From Terriglobia bacterium (GTDB taxonomy: Bacteria; Acidobacteriota; Terriglobia; Acidiferrales; UBA7541): a stretch of 59,517 bases of DNA. The stretch lies in contig JAIQES010000025.1 in NCBI GenBank assembly GCA_020073705.1, positions 1-59,517 on the forward strand. Direction: 5' to 3'. Both the position numbers and the translations under genes were made by a program. Below the pieces are notes generated by a model. The model saw only the letters and a program-made list of their open reading frames with translations. It was not told the origin of the DNA and did not search any database. Of this stretch, positions 8,577 to 16,995 are shown one piece after another; within the stretch, counting starts at the first letter, position 1; each line of letters begins with the position of its first letter.

Positions 8577-9593
8577 ATGGCTCGCAAAGCAAACAAGGCA
8601 GTGCTCTCACCGAACGTGATCATGGAAGAACTAACCGGTGGATGGAGAGCCCAGACATTATCTGCCGCGATCGAGTTGGATGTTTTCAGCCACATCGCCG
8701 CGGGAAAACGCACGGCGAAGGAAGTCGCCGGTGCAGCCGGGGCATCGCTACGCGGCATGGCCAGCCTGCTGGACGCTCTTGTGGGGCTGGGCCACTTGCG
8801 GAAGACCGGCGCCCGCTATAGTCTCCAGCCCGTCGCAGCAGCGTTTCTGGTGCGCAGCAAGAAGACCTATATGGGTGCAGCAGCCGAATCCCTCAGCCTC
8901 ACCTGGGATGTATGGAAGCACTTGGCCGAGGCAGTGAGAACCGGCCACCCGTATGAGGCCGTCGACGTTGCGAAGCGCGGCAAAGAATTTTTTCCGAAGT
9001 TGGTGGCGGGCATATTCCCCGGCAACTTTGCCGCGTCATCCGCGGCGGTGTCGAGTCTTCCCGGCAAGGAACGCCGAGAGATTCATCGAATCCTGGACGT
9101 CGCAGCAGGTTCAGGAGCATGGTCGCTGGCCTTCGCTCAGGCAATTCCAGAGGCCCGCGTGACGACCGTGGATTTCCCCGAAATGACGCCGATCACGCGG
9201 GGGTTTGCCGAAAAACTCGGTGTTGCCGGCCGGTATGAATATCATGAGGGCGACTTGCGGCAGACGGATTTCGGCCAGGACATCTATGACCTGGTGATTC
9301 TCGGCCATATTATCCATTCAGAAGGCGAGAAACACGGCAAGGAACTTATTCGGAAGTCCTATGCGGCGCTGCGGCCCGGCGGGATGCTGCTTATTGCGGA
9401 ATTCGTCCCGAATGACACCCGCACCGCACCCTCATTCCCACTGCTTTTCGGGTTGAACATGCTGCTGCAGACCGAGGAAGGCAACGTCTTCACCTTGCGC
9501 GAGTACCGCGCCTGGCTCAAGGCCGCTGGATTCCGCAAGGTGAAGACCGTTCCGGTTCCCGCTCCGTCGCCGTTGATCCTGGCGACAAAATAG
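8577..9593 (+). CDS. SAM-dependent O-methyltransferase-like protein
   Basis: A 338-residue protein in the small-molecule O-methyltransferase family. Residues 10-100 form the winged-helix dimerisation domain (VIMEELTGGWRAQTLSAAIE, DVFSHIA, GLGHLRKTGARYSLQP). The SAM-binding motif I follows (ILDVAAGSGAWSLAFAQ, around residue 172), with the acidic ribose-binding end of strand 2 (VTTVDFPE) and motif DLVILGHIIHSEG. The late motif LRPGGMLLIAEFVPND is also typical. The substrate cannot be read from sequence; relatives methylate hydroxyls of quinones, polyketides or small aromatics. It stands alone between an RRM gene and the converging dap operon. Confidence 0.8.
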   Translation: MARKANKAVLSPNVIMEELTGGWRAQTLSAAIELDVFSHIAAGKRTAKEVAGAAGASLRGMASLLDALVGLGHLRKTGARYSLQPVAAAFLVRSKKTYMGAAAESLSLTWDVWKHLAEAVRTGHPYEAVDVAKRGKEFFPKLVAGIFPGNFAASSAAVSSLPGKERREIHRILDVAAGSGAWSLAFAQAIPEARVTTVDFPEMTPITRGFAEKLGVAGRYEYHEGDLRQTDFGQDIYDLVILGHIIHSEGEKHGKELIRKSYAALRPGGMLLIAEFVPNDTRTAPSFPLLFGLNMLLQTEEGNVFTLREYRAWLKAAGFRKVKTVPVPAPSPLILATK

Positions 9594-9628
9594 CGTCCGT
9601 GCGGAAGTATTGCGATAAGGTTATGTCT

Positions 9629-10486
9629 TCAGCGCAGCAAGTCTTCGAGCCGAATTTTCGTGTCCGTCTTGGCATCGCGATATTTGACGATCACCGGCGT
9701 GTAGAGCGAAATGCCCCAGTCCTTGCCCGTGCCGCGCGACAATGCGCGCGAGCCGGCAACTACTACAGCTTCCTCCGGGACGACGAGAGGTTCGCTCTCT
9801 GTCGCCGCGTACACTTCCCCGCGCACCAGATCGTAGAGCGGCGTCGAGCGGTTCAAGATCGTGCCCGTGCCGAGCACGGCGCGGCGCTTCACAATCGTCC
9901 CTTCGTAGACGCCACAGTTCCCGCCCACCAACACATCGTCTTCGATAATTACTGGCAACGCTCCCACAGGCTCCAGCACGCCGCCGATCTGCGCGCCCGC
10001 TGAGATATGGCAGTGGCGTCCAATTTGTGCGCAGCTTCCGACCAGGGCGTGGGAATCGACCATCGTGCCGTCGCCCACGTACGCACCCGCGTTGACGTAC
10101 ATTGGCGGCATGCACACGACGTCGCGCCCGATGTAGCAACCATCGCGGATGCTCGATCCACCGGGCACGATGCGCACGCCATCGCCCGCCACAATGCGCC
10201 TCACCGGGTACGTGTCCTTATCGAAAAATGGCTGCTTCGCGGGATCGAGAGACATGTCGACAATCGTACCCATGCGGAAGCCCACAAGAATGCCCTTCTT
10301 CACCCAGACATTCGTCCGCCAGCCACTGCTCCGGGAAGAATCGGGTTCGGCAGAGCGCACGCGGCCTGCGTTCAGCTCCTGCTTGAACGCGCAAAACAGC
10401 CGCTGGTCCTGCTCGGTATAGCGGGCAGGTTTCGCGTCAAATAAGGCTTCGATCTGCTTTTCCATCTTCTCAAGCGCGGTTTGCAA
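9629..10486 (-). CDS. dapD: Tetrahydrodipicolinate N-succinyltransferase
   Basis: DapD adds succinyl to tetrahydrodipicolinate in the succinylase branch of lysine/diaminopimelate synthesis. The left-handed beta-helix of hexapeptide repeats is visible from about residue 110 ([59 protein letters not shown]). The start is uncertain. A TTG at 10486 with an AAAGG site matches the usual N-terminus ([17 protein letters not shown]) and gives 285 residues; an ATG at 10519 and one at 10465 are alternatives. The TTG start overlaps the end of dapA by 17 bases, suggesting translational coupling in the dapE-B-A-D operon. Confidence 0.92.
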   Translation of the reverse strand: MQTALEKMEKQIEALFDAKPARYTEQDQRLFCAFKQELNAGRVRSAEPDSSRSSGWRTNVWVKKGILVGFRMGTIVDMSLDPAKQPFFDKDTYPVRRIVAGDGVRIVPGGSSIRDGCYIGRDVVCMPPMYVNAGAYVGDGTMVDSHALVGSCAQIGRHCHISAGAQIGGVLEPVGALPVIIEDDVLVGGNCGVYEGTIVKRRAVLGTGTILNRSTPLYDLVRGEVYAATESEPLVVPEEAVVVAGSRALSRGTGKDWGISLYTPVIVKYRDAKTDTKIRLEDLLR

Positions 10487-11390
10487 CGTGGACCCTTTCG
10501 AGCAGCGCGAGGGATTCAAGGACGGCGTGAATCTTCGCGAGATTTTCCGGGCGCGGCGGCACCAGCGGCAGGCGCCAGACTGGCTCGAGCAACCCCATCT
10601 CCGCCATGGCCGCCTTAACCGGCGTGGGATTCGTCTCGATAAAGTTCACCTCCATCAGAGGCAGCCACTTGCGCTGTAGCGCGCGGGCCCCGGCGAAGTC
10701 GCCCGCGAGGCACGACTGCGCCAGGCGCGTCATTTCCGCGGGGATTTCGTTCGAAGCCACCGAGATGATCCCGCGGCCGCCCATGGCCACCAGCGGCAGC
10801 GTCAGCGCATCGTCGCCAGAAAATACCAGGAACTGCTCGGGCACTTGCTGGATCACCTGCGTCATCTGCGCGATGTTTCCCGAGGCTTCCTTGACGCCGA
10901 TGATGTTCTCAATCTTGGCCAGGCGGCGCAACGTCGCGGGATCGATGTTCACGTTGGTGCGCGGTGGCACGTTGTACAGAATGATCGGAAGCGGAATCGC
11001 GGACGCGATGGCCTTGTAATGCTGGTAGAGCCCTTCCTGCCCCGGCTTGTTGTAGTACGGCGTGACCGACAAAATCCCGTCCGCGCCCAGGCGCTCGATT
11101 TCGCGCGCCATTTCGATGACCTCGCGCGTATCGTAGCCCCCTGCGCCTGCCAGGACCAGCACCTTGCCCTTGGCCTCTTCCAGCGTGATTGCTACAACGC
11201 GCAGGTGCTCCTCGTGCGTCAGCGTGGGGCTTTCGCCCGTCGTGCCGCACGGCACCAGAAAGTTGATCCCTCCCGCGATCTGGCGCTGTACCAGCCGCCG
11301 CAACGCGTCTTCATCGAGCGACAAGTCCTTACGGAACGGCGTGACCATCGCTGTCCCGCAACCCGTGAATCCTTTAAACATGGTTGCCAC
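10470..11390 (-). CDS. dapA: 4-Hydroxy-tetrahydrodipicolinate synthase
   Basis: A 306-residue class I aldolase-fold enzyme that condenses pyruvate with aspartate semialdehyde. The substrate motif is [16 protein letters not shown] (around residue 46), the catalytic tyrosine is in [13 protein letters not shown] (around 138) and the Schiff-base lysine in [10 protein letters not shown] (around 166). It follows dapB by three bases. It draws aspartate semialdehyde from the LysC-Asd pathway encoded at 32-34.7 kb. The ATG three codons in is an equally good start. Confidence 0.95.
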   Translation of the reverse strand: MATMFKGFTGCGTAMVTPFRKDLSLDEDALRRLVQRQIAGGINFLVPCGTTGESPTLTHEEHLRVVAITLEEAKGKVLVLAGAGGYDTREVIEMAREIERLGADGILSVTPYYNKPGQEGLYQHYKAIASAIPLPIILYNVPPRTNVNIDPATLRRLAKIENIIGVKEASGNIAQMTQVIQQVPEQFLVFSGDDALTLPLVAMGGRGIISVASNEIPAEMTRLAQSCLAGDFAGARALQRKWLPLMEVNFIETNPTPVKAAMAEMGLLEPVWRLPLVPPRPENLAKIHAVLESLALLERVHVANRA

Positions 11391-11393
11391 CTC

Positions 11394-12137
11394 TCAATCC
11401 GCCGGGCGGCGCGCCGCTGGTTCGAGCCGATCATGCGCATCGCCCGGAAAAATCACTTCTCCAAATTCGTGCAGTCCGCGTTTGCCGATCACCCACTGCG
11501 CCGCCTTCAGGGCCCCGCGCGCGAATCCTTCGCGGCTGCGCGCCGTGTGCCGCAGCGTAATCGTGTCGGCCGCGGAGTCAAATCCGATTTCGTGCGTACC
11601 CGGATTTGCGCCTGCGCGGTTCGAACTGGTATCGACCGGCCGCGCATATCCAGCGCGCTTCATTTCCTCCACCAACTGGAGCAACGTACCCGAAGGCGCG
11701 TCTTTCTTCGCCGCGTGATGGACTTCCCACGCCCAGGCTCCATATTCGGCTTCATTGGCGAGCAGGCGCGCAGCTTCAGCCACCACGCGGCGGAACACGT
11801 TCACTCCGATCGAGTAATTCGCGCTCCATACGACGCCTGTCCCGCTACGCTCGACGAAAGCCCTAACGCGCTCGAGTTCCCCGAACCATCCCGTCGTGCC
11901 GGTCACGGTGGGCACGCCGATCGCGCAGAGCCGTTCGAGATTGGCTACCGCCACCTGTGGCGTCGAAAATTCAACGGCCACGTCCACACCGCGGAAATGT
12001 TCGGGCGTGATTCCCTGCTGCCGCTCATTCAAATCAATATCAAGCTTCAAGACAACGGCAAACCCCGCCTCCGGCGCGAGCTGTTCGATCAGGCGGCCCA
12101 TTTTCCCATATCCCACGATGGCGAGGTTTTTCGGCAT
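11394..12137 (-). CDS. dapB: 4-Hydroxy-tetrahydrodipicolinate reductase
   Basis: A 247-residue NAD(P)H-dependent reductase, the step after DapA. The Rossmann loop is at the N-terminus (LAIVGYGKMGRLIEQL) and the family signature with the catalytic histidines and lysine is EVHHAAKKDAPSGT (around residue 138). The shared motif VTGTTGW is also present. It is one base from the preceding dapE-like stop and three from dapA, so a tight operon. Confidence 0.95.
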   Translation of the reverse strand: MPKNLAIVGYGKMGRLIEQLAPEAGFAVVLKLDIDLNERQQGITPEHFRGVDVAVEFSTPQVAVANLERLCAIGVPTVTGTTGWFGELERVRAFVERSGTGVVWSANYSIGVNVFRRVVAEAARLLANEAEYGAWAWEVHHAAKKDAPSGTLLQLVEEMKRAGYARPVDTSSNRAGANPGTHEIGFDSAADTITLRHTARSREGFARGALKAAQWVIGKRGLHEFGEVIFPGDAHDRLEPAARRPAD

Positions 12138-12138
12138 T

Positions 12139-13155
12139 TCACGCTTCCGCCCGGCTCAGCAGCATCCGGGTCATTTGTGCGTAGGTATCGACCGCGTCGA
12201 GCAGTTCGCGCTTCGAAATCTTTTCATCTTTCGTGTGGGCCACCTGGATGCTTCCCGGTCCGAACAAGAATGGTTCTCCCCAGGCCGGCGCCAGCACCGG
12301 AATATCGGTCGTGAACGACACCACCGATGTGGGGAAGCCGTCAAGCGACGCGAAGTGCATTGCCGGAAGCGTCAGAATTTTCCTGACCTCCGCGCGGGCT
12401 CCGACCGCCTCTCGCAAAACCTGATCGATTTTACACCCGTCGCCCACAATGCGGATCGCCAGCTCTGCCTTCGCGGCGTCCGGCACGATGTTCGGCGCGC
12501 GGCCGCCGGAGATCGTGCCGATATTCACCGTGGTCCGGCCGAGGACAGGATCTTCCGGAAGCTGCATCCGGCGAATGGCATTGAGTGCATCCAGAAGTTT
12601 TTCAATCGCGGATTCGCCCAGCTCGGGATACGCCGAGTGGGCCATCTTCCCCGTGGCTACGATTTCGTAGCGCAAAATCCCCTTTGAGCCCAGCGCAACC
12701 CTGCTCTCGGTCGGTTCGCCGTCGATCAGGTACCGTGAGCCGTGAGGCGAGCGGGAAGCAACGTCCGCACCGGCGCTGTTCCGCTCTTCTCCAACGACAA
12801 AGAGCAGCCCGAAATTTCGCGTGCCGTTCTCCAGCAGCTTTTCCGCCGCGGCAACCATCGCCGCAATGATTCCCTTGGCGTCGCAGGCGCCGCGACCGTG
12901 GATATACTCTTCGTCCTCGCTTGACGCGATGAAGGGCGGCACCGTGTCCATGTGCGTCGAAAGCACCACGACGGGACGGCCCCATTCGGCATACACGTTG
13001 AAGCGTTCGGACGTCACCGGCATGGCTTCCGCCCGGCCACCGGAGCCCGCCGCAAGCCCGGAGAGATAGCGAAGCAGGAATTCACCAACCTGCTTCTCGT
13101 TCTCCGTGATCGACTCCATGTCGATCAGCGCGCGCGTCATCTCGAATGGGTGCAT
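12139..13155 (-). CDS. dapE: M20 metallopeptidase, probable succinyl-diaminopimelate desuccinylase
   Basis: A 338-residue zinc-dependent amidohydrolase. The M20 signatures are VVLSTHMDTVPPF (first zinc His and nearby Asp, around residue 65), HGRGACDAKGIIAAM (bridging Asp, around 88), LLFVVGEERNSAG (catalytic and metal Glu, around 120) and VAHTKDEKIS near the C-terminus. DapE, ArgE and related acylases share these, so substrate is inferred from position: it is the first gene of dapE-B-A-D and DapD makes succinylated intermediates. That makes desuccinylation of N-succinyl-diaminopimelate the best guess. An ArgE-like role is the alternative. Confidence 0.82.
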   Translation of the reverse strand: MHPFEMTRALIDMESITENEKQVGEFLLRYLSGLAAGSGGRAEAMPVTSERFNVYAEWGRPVVVLSTHMDTVPPFIASSEDEEYIHGRGACDAKGIIAAMVAAAEKLLENGTRNFGLLFVVGEERNSAGADVASRSPHGSRYLIDGEPTESRVALGSKGILRYEIVATGKMAHSAYPELGESAIEKLLDALNAIRRMQLPEDPVLGRTTVNIGTISGGRAPNIVPDAAKAELAIRIVGDGCKIDQVLREAVGARAEVRKILTLPAMHFASLDGFPTSVVSFTTDIPVLAPAWGEPFLFGPGSIQVAHTKDEKISKRELLDAVDTYAQMTRMLLSRAEA

Positions 13156-13172
13156 TCACTCCACCAGCAGTG

Positions 13173-13232
13173 GCACAGACTTTAGTCTGTGCACCTGTCA
13201 CATGTCTCAACCGCACAGGCTGAAGCCTGTGC
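13173..13232. repeat. Two palindromes of the TGAA/TTCA-loop family
   Basis: Two 20-bp palindromes lie upstream of dapE: GCACAGAC-TTTA-GTCTGTGC (13173-13192) and GCACAGGC-TGAA-GCCTGTGC (13213-13232). Related palindromes with other stems are at 29283-29302, 29329-29354 and 37253-37270. The rest of the 13156-13651 intergenic region shows nothing I can support. Confidence 0.75.
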
Positions 13233-13651
13233 TACTAACCCAGTGACTGATTTAATTCCGGGAAGGAACGGTGCGCAAAGGAAGAAGCAGGGCGCAGACA
13301 AACTCAAGACGCCTCGCTTCTTGATAGCGCTCCATCCGATTCCTCGAATGACAGTGGGCAGGTGTTAGCCACGCCCCCCAGGCGCCTCGGCGAAACTGCC
13401 TTCGGCGACTTCGGCGGAAGATCCTGCTGCACCTTTCGCTCGGACCCCCGAAGCTCCTCGGAACACCGGCCCGGCTACTGTTTGCTTCCGCACCTCTACC
13501 AAAACAACCCCACGATACCACCCCGAATACAACGGGTCAAACTCGCAAAGCCAAAAAGTTGGGCCATTTTGTGAGAATCCAACTAATCAGGAAGTGGCTA
13601 GAGGCAAGTTTCTCGCCTGCCATTTCGCTGATTGTGTTCGGTCTTCTATCT

Positions 13652-15508
13652 TCAAGTTGATGTGAGCGCGGGCTTCGGCGAATCAGAAGCGGGCTGCGGC
13701 GCACGTCCCTGCCCAAGCAGATCAACCGCAGCATGGTTTAGCTTTGCGCGCAATTGAGAACGCTCGTTCGCGCGCGTGACATAACGCACGGAAATTTCGA
13801 TTCCGCCGATGACGGGCCTGACGTTGATCGCAGGCGCGGCCGAGATAGTGTTCGTGGCGCGCGATTTTGCCGCACTCTGCCATTCCTGCTCGGCCTGCCG
13901 CGCGCTTTCCGACGTCGCTTCCAGAACTGTTTTCTGGATTGCATCGACGATCGGATACGGATTTTGTCCGGCCGGCAAAATAATCTGTAACTCATCCCAC
14001 AGCCACTGCCCCGACGTCGAAAAATTAAAATAGTGACCCTCGATCGCAAAGCTATTTGTAAACGTCACGCGCCGGCCAGTCGGATGGCCCGAGTCCGTCC
14101 AATTCCCGGTTTCGAGCAGCACGGTATGAAACATTCCGAGTTCCACCACTTCACCGGTGACGCCGTTAATCTCCACCCAGTCGCCGAGCCGGATTCCGTT
14201 TTTTCCCATCAACACAAACCAGCCGAAGAAGCCGATGATGAAATCCTTCAGCGCGATCGTCAGGCCCGCTCCCGCAAGCCCCAGAAACGTTCCGAGCTGG
14301 CTCGGGGGTCCGAATATGACCAGCAAAATCAAAAGCATTCCGACAATCTGGAGCGCAACGCGCGTGACCGTGCGCAGCATCTCCACCTGCCGACGGTCCA
14401 TCGACATCTTCCCGAGCAGGCTTTCCATCCAGCCACCAACGAAAAGTCCCATGATCGCGATCGCTAGAATGACCAGCACGCCTCGCAGCCCGCCATTTAC
14501 GACCGACCGCTGTTCAGCCACAATAACGTCGATCCACTTGCCGTATACGTTGGCCAGCTGCTTTTCGTTGTCGATCCGCTCGGCCAGAGTGGCAAGCGTT
14601 TTCTGATTGGCAGCGCGGCGTTTCGTTGTTTTCACCATGGCCGCCGATTCTTTGCGGTTGGGGTTGGTGCGCTCTCCGCCGGTGATAGGTGTTGATGCCG
14701 CACTGCCCGGCACAACTGGACCCGGTGAGTTCTTTTGCTGTGCGCCGATCTGCTGCTGAAGAGAGTTGTGCTTCATCGAAAGCGCCGTTGCTGTCGATGT
14801 CGCATCTCGTTTCGCGCGCCACAATTGCAACTGTTTCTGATGCAGCGCTGACCATTGTTGGAAGCGTTGAATCAGACCGTGCATTTCGATCGGCGCGCTG
14901 ACGGCCACCTTCATGGTGTCTGAGACCTGCGAAGCCGCTTCGTGCTCCTGCACCATCGCCTGTATGCGGCCCTGCGGATCGCCTCCTGCACGGATTAATT
15001 CCTGCTCCGCATCATCCACTTCGTCCTGGCCTAGCTCCAGCCGCGCCTTGGCCAGATCGAGCTGGTCGTCCAGAGCGTCCTTCTTGGCTCCGGTGGCCTT
15101 CCCCTCTGCGGCCGTCAGCTGTGCGACCCGCGCCTGCTCCGCCGCCAGAGCGTCCTCCCCCTTCTGTAACCGCGCCTGAATCTCCTTCGCCTCGGCGGTC
15201 AGTACTGGCGGATGCCCCGTCGCGTCGAGGACCGCCACCGCAAACGCCAAGTCCATCTCGCGATCCCCAAGCTGCAGCGCTTCCTGTGCGAACGGCAGCT
15301 CAGCCGCGCTGGTCGGCATGTGCGCCAGCCTTTGGGCCGTAAGCAACGGCGTCTGATCCACTACCGCAGCCTGTTCTGGCGTAGTTTCTGCGGCTGTTCC
15401 ATTCTCGGGAGGAATGATGGTCTGCCGTCCGGTGCGAATCAGTCCATACAGCGTCGCGCCCAGTAGCACCACGAGCACAATCGAAACGATCTTGCGTGCG
15501 GGTTTCAT
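13652..15508 (-). CDS. MscS-family mechanosensitive channel with long periplasmic coiled-coil domain
   Basis: A 618-residue membrane protein. One N-terminal membrane segment or signal (IVSIVLVVLLGATLYGLI) is followed by about 300 residues rich in charged heptads and Ala/Gln, likely a periplasmic coiled-coil. Two membrane helices follow (GVLVILAIAIMGLFVGGW and VALQIVGMLLILLVIF), then the glycine/alanine-rich pore helix (FLGLAGAGLTIALKDFIIGF, around residue 405) and the MscS beta domain (GDWVEINGVTGEVVELGMFH). It should gate on membrane tension and protect against hypo-osmotic shock. The length is far above E. coli MscS (286 residues). It is a single gene with the dap operon downstream. Confidence 0.88.
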   Translation of the reverse strand: MKPARKIVSIVLVVLLGATLYGLIRTGRQTIIPPENGTAAETTPEQAAVVDQTPLLTAQRLAHMPTSAAELPFAQEALQLGDREMDLAFAVAVLDATGHPPVLTAEAKEIQARLQKGEDALAAEQARVAQLTAAEGKATGAKKDALDDQLDLAKARLELGQDEVDDAEQELIRAGGDPQGRIQAMVQEHEAASQVSDTMKVAVSAPIEMHGLIQRFQQWSALHQKQLQLWRAKRDATSTATALSMKHNSLQQQIGAQQKNSPGPVVPGSAASTPITGGERTNPNRKESAAMVKTTKRRAANQKTLATLAERIDNEKQLANVYGKWIDVIVAEQRSVVNGGLRGVLVILAIAIMGLFVGGWMESLLGKMSMDRRQVEMLRTVTRVALQIVGMLLILLVIFGPPSQLGTFLGLAGAGLTIALKDFIIGFFGWFVLMGKNGIRLGDWVEINGVTGEVVELGMFHTVLLETGNWTDSGHPTGRRVTFTNSFAIEGHYFNFSTSGQWLWDELQIILPAGQNPYPIVDAIQKTVLEATSESARQAEQEWQSAAKSRATNTISAAPAINVRPVIGGIEISVRYVTRANERSQLRAKLNHAAVDLLGQGRAPQPASDSPKPALTST

Positions 15509-15787
15509 TTCTTCTCAGCGAATCCTGATGAACGACATTCTAAGGTGCGCCGTGACGTGCCCCCAGTTGTTGTACACAGCCGTCCTCAATAGTACGCCAA
15601 GTCCTGATAAATGGGACGGTCTCAATGGGTCGACGCAACACTTGCTCGAAGTCCACGTGCAGGAGTCTACGAAGCTAAATTCGTTCAAGGGCGTTGATGT
15701 GAACGGAACACTGCCCTGTTTAGGTTCTGATTGAGTACAGCCTTATAGATCGGTTCCCTAGAGGAAGTATTGTTGGATCAACCGATT
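15509..15787. other. Intergenic region before an IS-end remnant
   Basis: I see no gene here. It separates the mscS-like gene from the solo IS end at 15788-15835 and from the end of the DUF4159 gene at 15897. Confidence 0.4.
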
Positions 15788-15835
15788 AGATGGTGTTGCA
15801 TCGACCAGTTGAGCTGGCAGGGATTATCGGAAACT
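15788..15835. repeat. IS30-type IS end, copy 2 (solo)
   Basis: 46 of 48 bases match 179-226. The two differences sit opposite each other in a 4-bp stem (G-C there, A-T here), so the palindrome is kept. No transposase sequence is visible nearby, so this is an isolated end, either a relic of a deleted element or a related small element. Confidence 0.6.
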
Positions 15836-15896
15836 GAGCCACTACCAGGCCAAGAGCTGGGACATTTTCCGGGAAGCCGGCGTTGCTGCGCAGAAT

Positions 15897-16760
15897 TCAG
15901 TGCGTCATCGCGTAAACAACGTAATTCACGCCGATACGCATTCCCAGGTCGGAAAACTTTTGCGGATATCGCGGATCGTTCGACCATTCCCAGGAATCGC
16001 CAATGTCTGAATTGAACGAGATCGCCACCATGATCCGGCCCTTGTCATCGTAAATGGCGCGCCAGTGCGCGTCTACCCCGTCGGCCTTATAGCCTACCCT
16101 CAGGTGCTCCGCACCTGTAATCCGGTAGCGGTCATCCAAATCGAACACGGTATGGAAGATCGGATCGCTGTTGGGGATTTCCACGATGGGACGGTCTGGA
16201 AAAACCTTTCTGATATTCTCTTCGAACACCTGCCACTCCAGGGTCCCATGGAAATCGTCAGCCATGAAGAAACCTCCGCGCAGCAGGTAATCGCGAAGCT
16301 TTTTCGCCTGGGCGTCGGTCAAGCCCCATTCGCCCACTTGCACGGCGTAAAGCCAGGGCCAGTTATACACCTCGTCACCGTCTTCCAGGTTCACCGGTTG
16401 CTCGACGGAGCGCGCATGTATGCGGGTCAAACGCCGGACCGCCTGGGAGAATGCCCGATCCGCCCGCGGATAGTCCTGCGTCCAGAGGGAGAGCCCTTTC
16501 CTCCAATCTCCGTCGAACCGGCCGCGATAGCCGTCATTCCAGCCTGCCGGATACATCAACCGCGCGAAGGCCCACTCGGTCCTTTCCTGATAGTCCCGAG
16601 GCAGCGGTATGTAGCCATATTCTACGGAGGGATATTCCCGGAATGGGCCCTGGTAGGCATACGACACGCCGACAAGAACAAGCGCGCACCCAAGTAGCCA
16701 GAAAGTCTTCAAGAGGCTTATCCTCGCTGCCTGATTCCGAGGATAACACAGGGCGCACAT
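15897..16760 (-). CDS. Exported DUF4159-domain protein
   Basis: Up to 287 residues. The ATG at 16760 gives an odd cysteine-containing N-terminus; a TTG at 16712 with GAGGATAAG upstream would start directly at a signal peptide (KTFWLLGCALVLVGVSYAYQ). The body matches DUF4159: FARLMYPAGW near the start, NWPWLYAVQVGEWGLTDAQ, then LRDYLLRGGFFMADDFHG (around residue 180), typical of a flavodoxin-like or GATase-like fold. The domain is common in Acidobacteriota and Planctomycetota, often near MoxR/von Willebrand gene sets, none of which are here. No function is established. Confidence 0.8.
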   Translation of the reverse strand: MCALCYPRNQAARISLLKTFWLLGCALVLVGVSYAYQGPFREYPSVEYGYIPLPRDYQERTEWAFARLMYPAGWNDGYRGRFDGDWRKGLSLWTQDYPRADRAFSQAVRRLTRIHARSVEQPVNLEDGDEVYNWPWLYAVQVGEWGLTDAQAKKLRDYLLRGGFFMADDFHGTLEWQVFEENIRKVFPDRPIVEIPNSDPIFHTVFDLDDRYRITGAEHLRVGYKADGVDAHWRAIYDDKGRIMVAISFNSDIGDSWEWSNDPRYPQKFSDLGMRIGVNYVVYAMTH

Positions 16761-16810
16761 GCCCCACTATCGGCTGTGGATGGAGGCAGTGGACTAATTC
16801 TGTTTTGCTG

Positions 16811-16900
16811 GGAGTCCCGAAGGGACGTCACAACTTAGCCCACTGCGGAAGCGGTGGGAAAATGGGTCGAGGATGACCAGAAAACCCCGGCAGGGGTGAC
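16811..16900. repeat. Cluster of short palindromes
   Basis: Between the DUF4159 gene and cysN three short palindromes follow each other: AGTCCCGAAGGGACGT, CCCACTGCGGAAGCGGTGGG and CCCCGGCAGGGG. Such stretches recur between genes in related genomes. No T-run follows, so they are not obvious terminators. Confidence 0.5.
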
Positions 16901-16995
16901 ACATGGAACTCAGCCACATGAAATTAGCCCACTAACCAGATGGACCTGTTAGTTGCAGGACCTATGTGTTACGGACTCGCAAAATCGCAGCTCAA

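Noticed and set aside
8401-8619. 72-codon frame downstream of the TATAAT at 8346
   Set aside because: No domain and overlaps the methyltransferase start; I treat it as leader.
10845-12314. Long plus-strand open frame (489 codons) over dapA/dapB
   Set aside because: It is antisense to two well-recognised genes and has Arg/His-rich shadow composition typical of GC-rich DNA.
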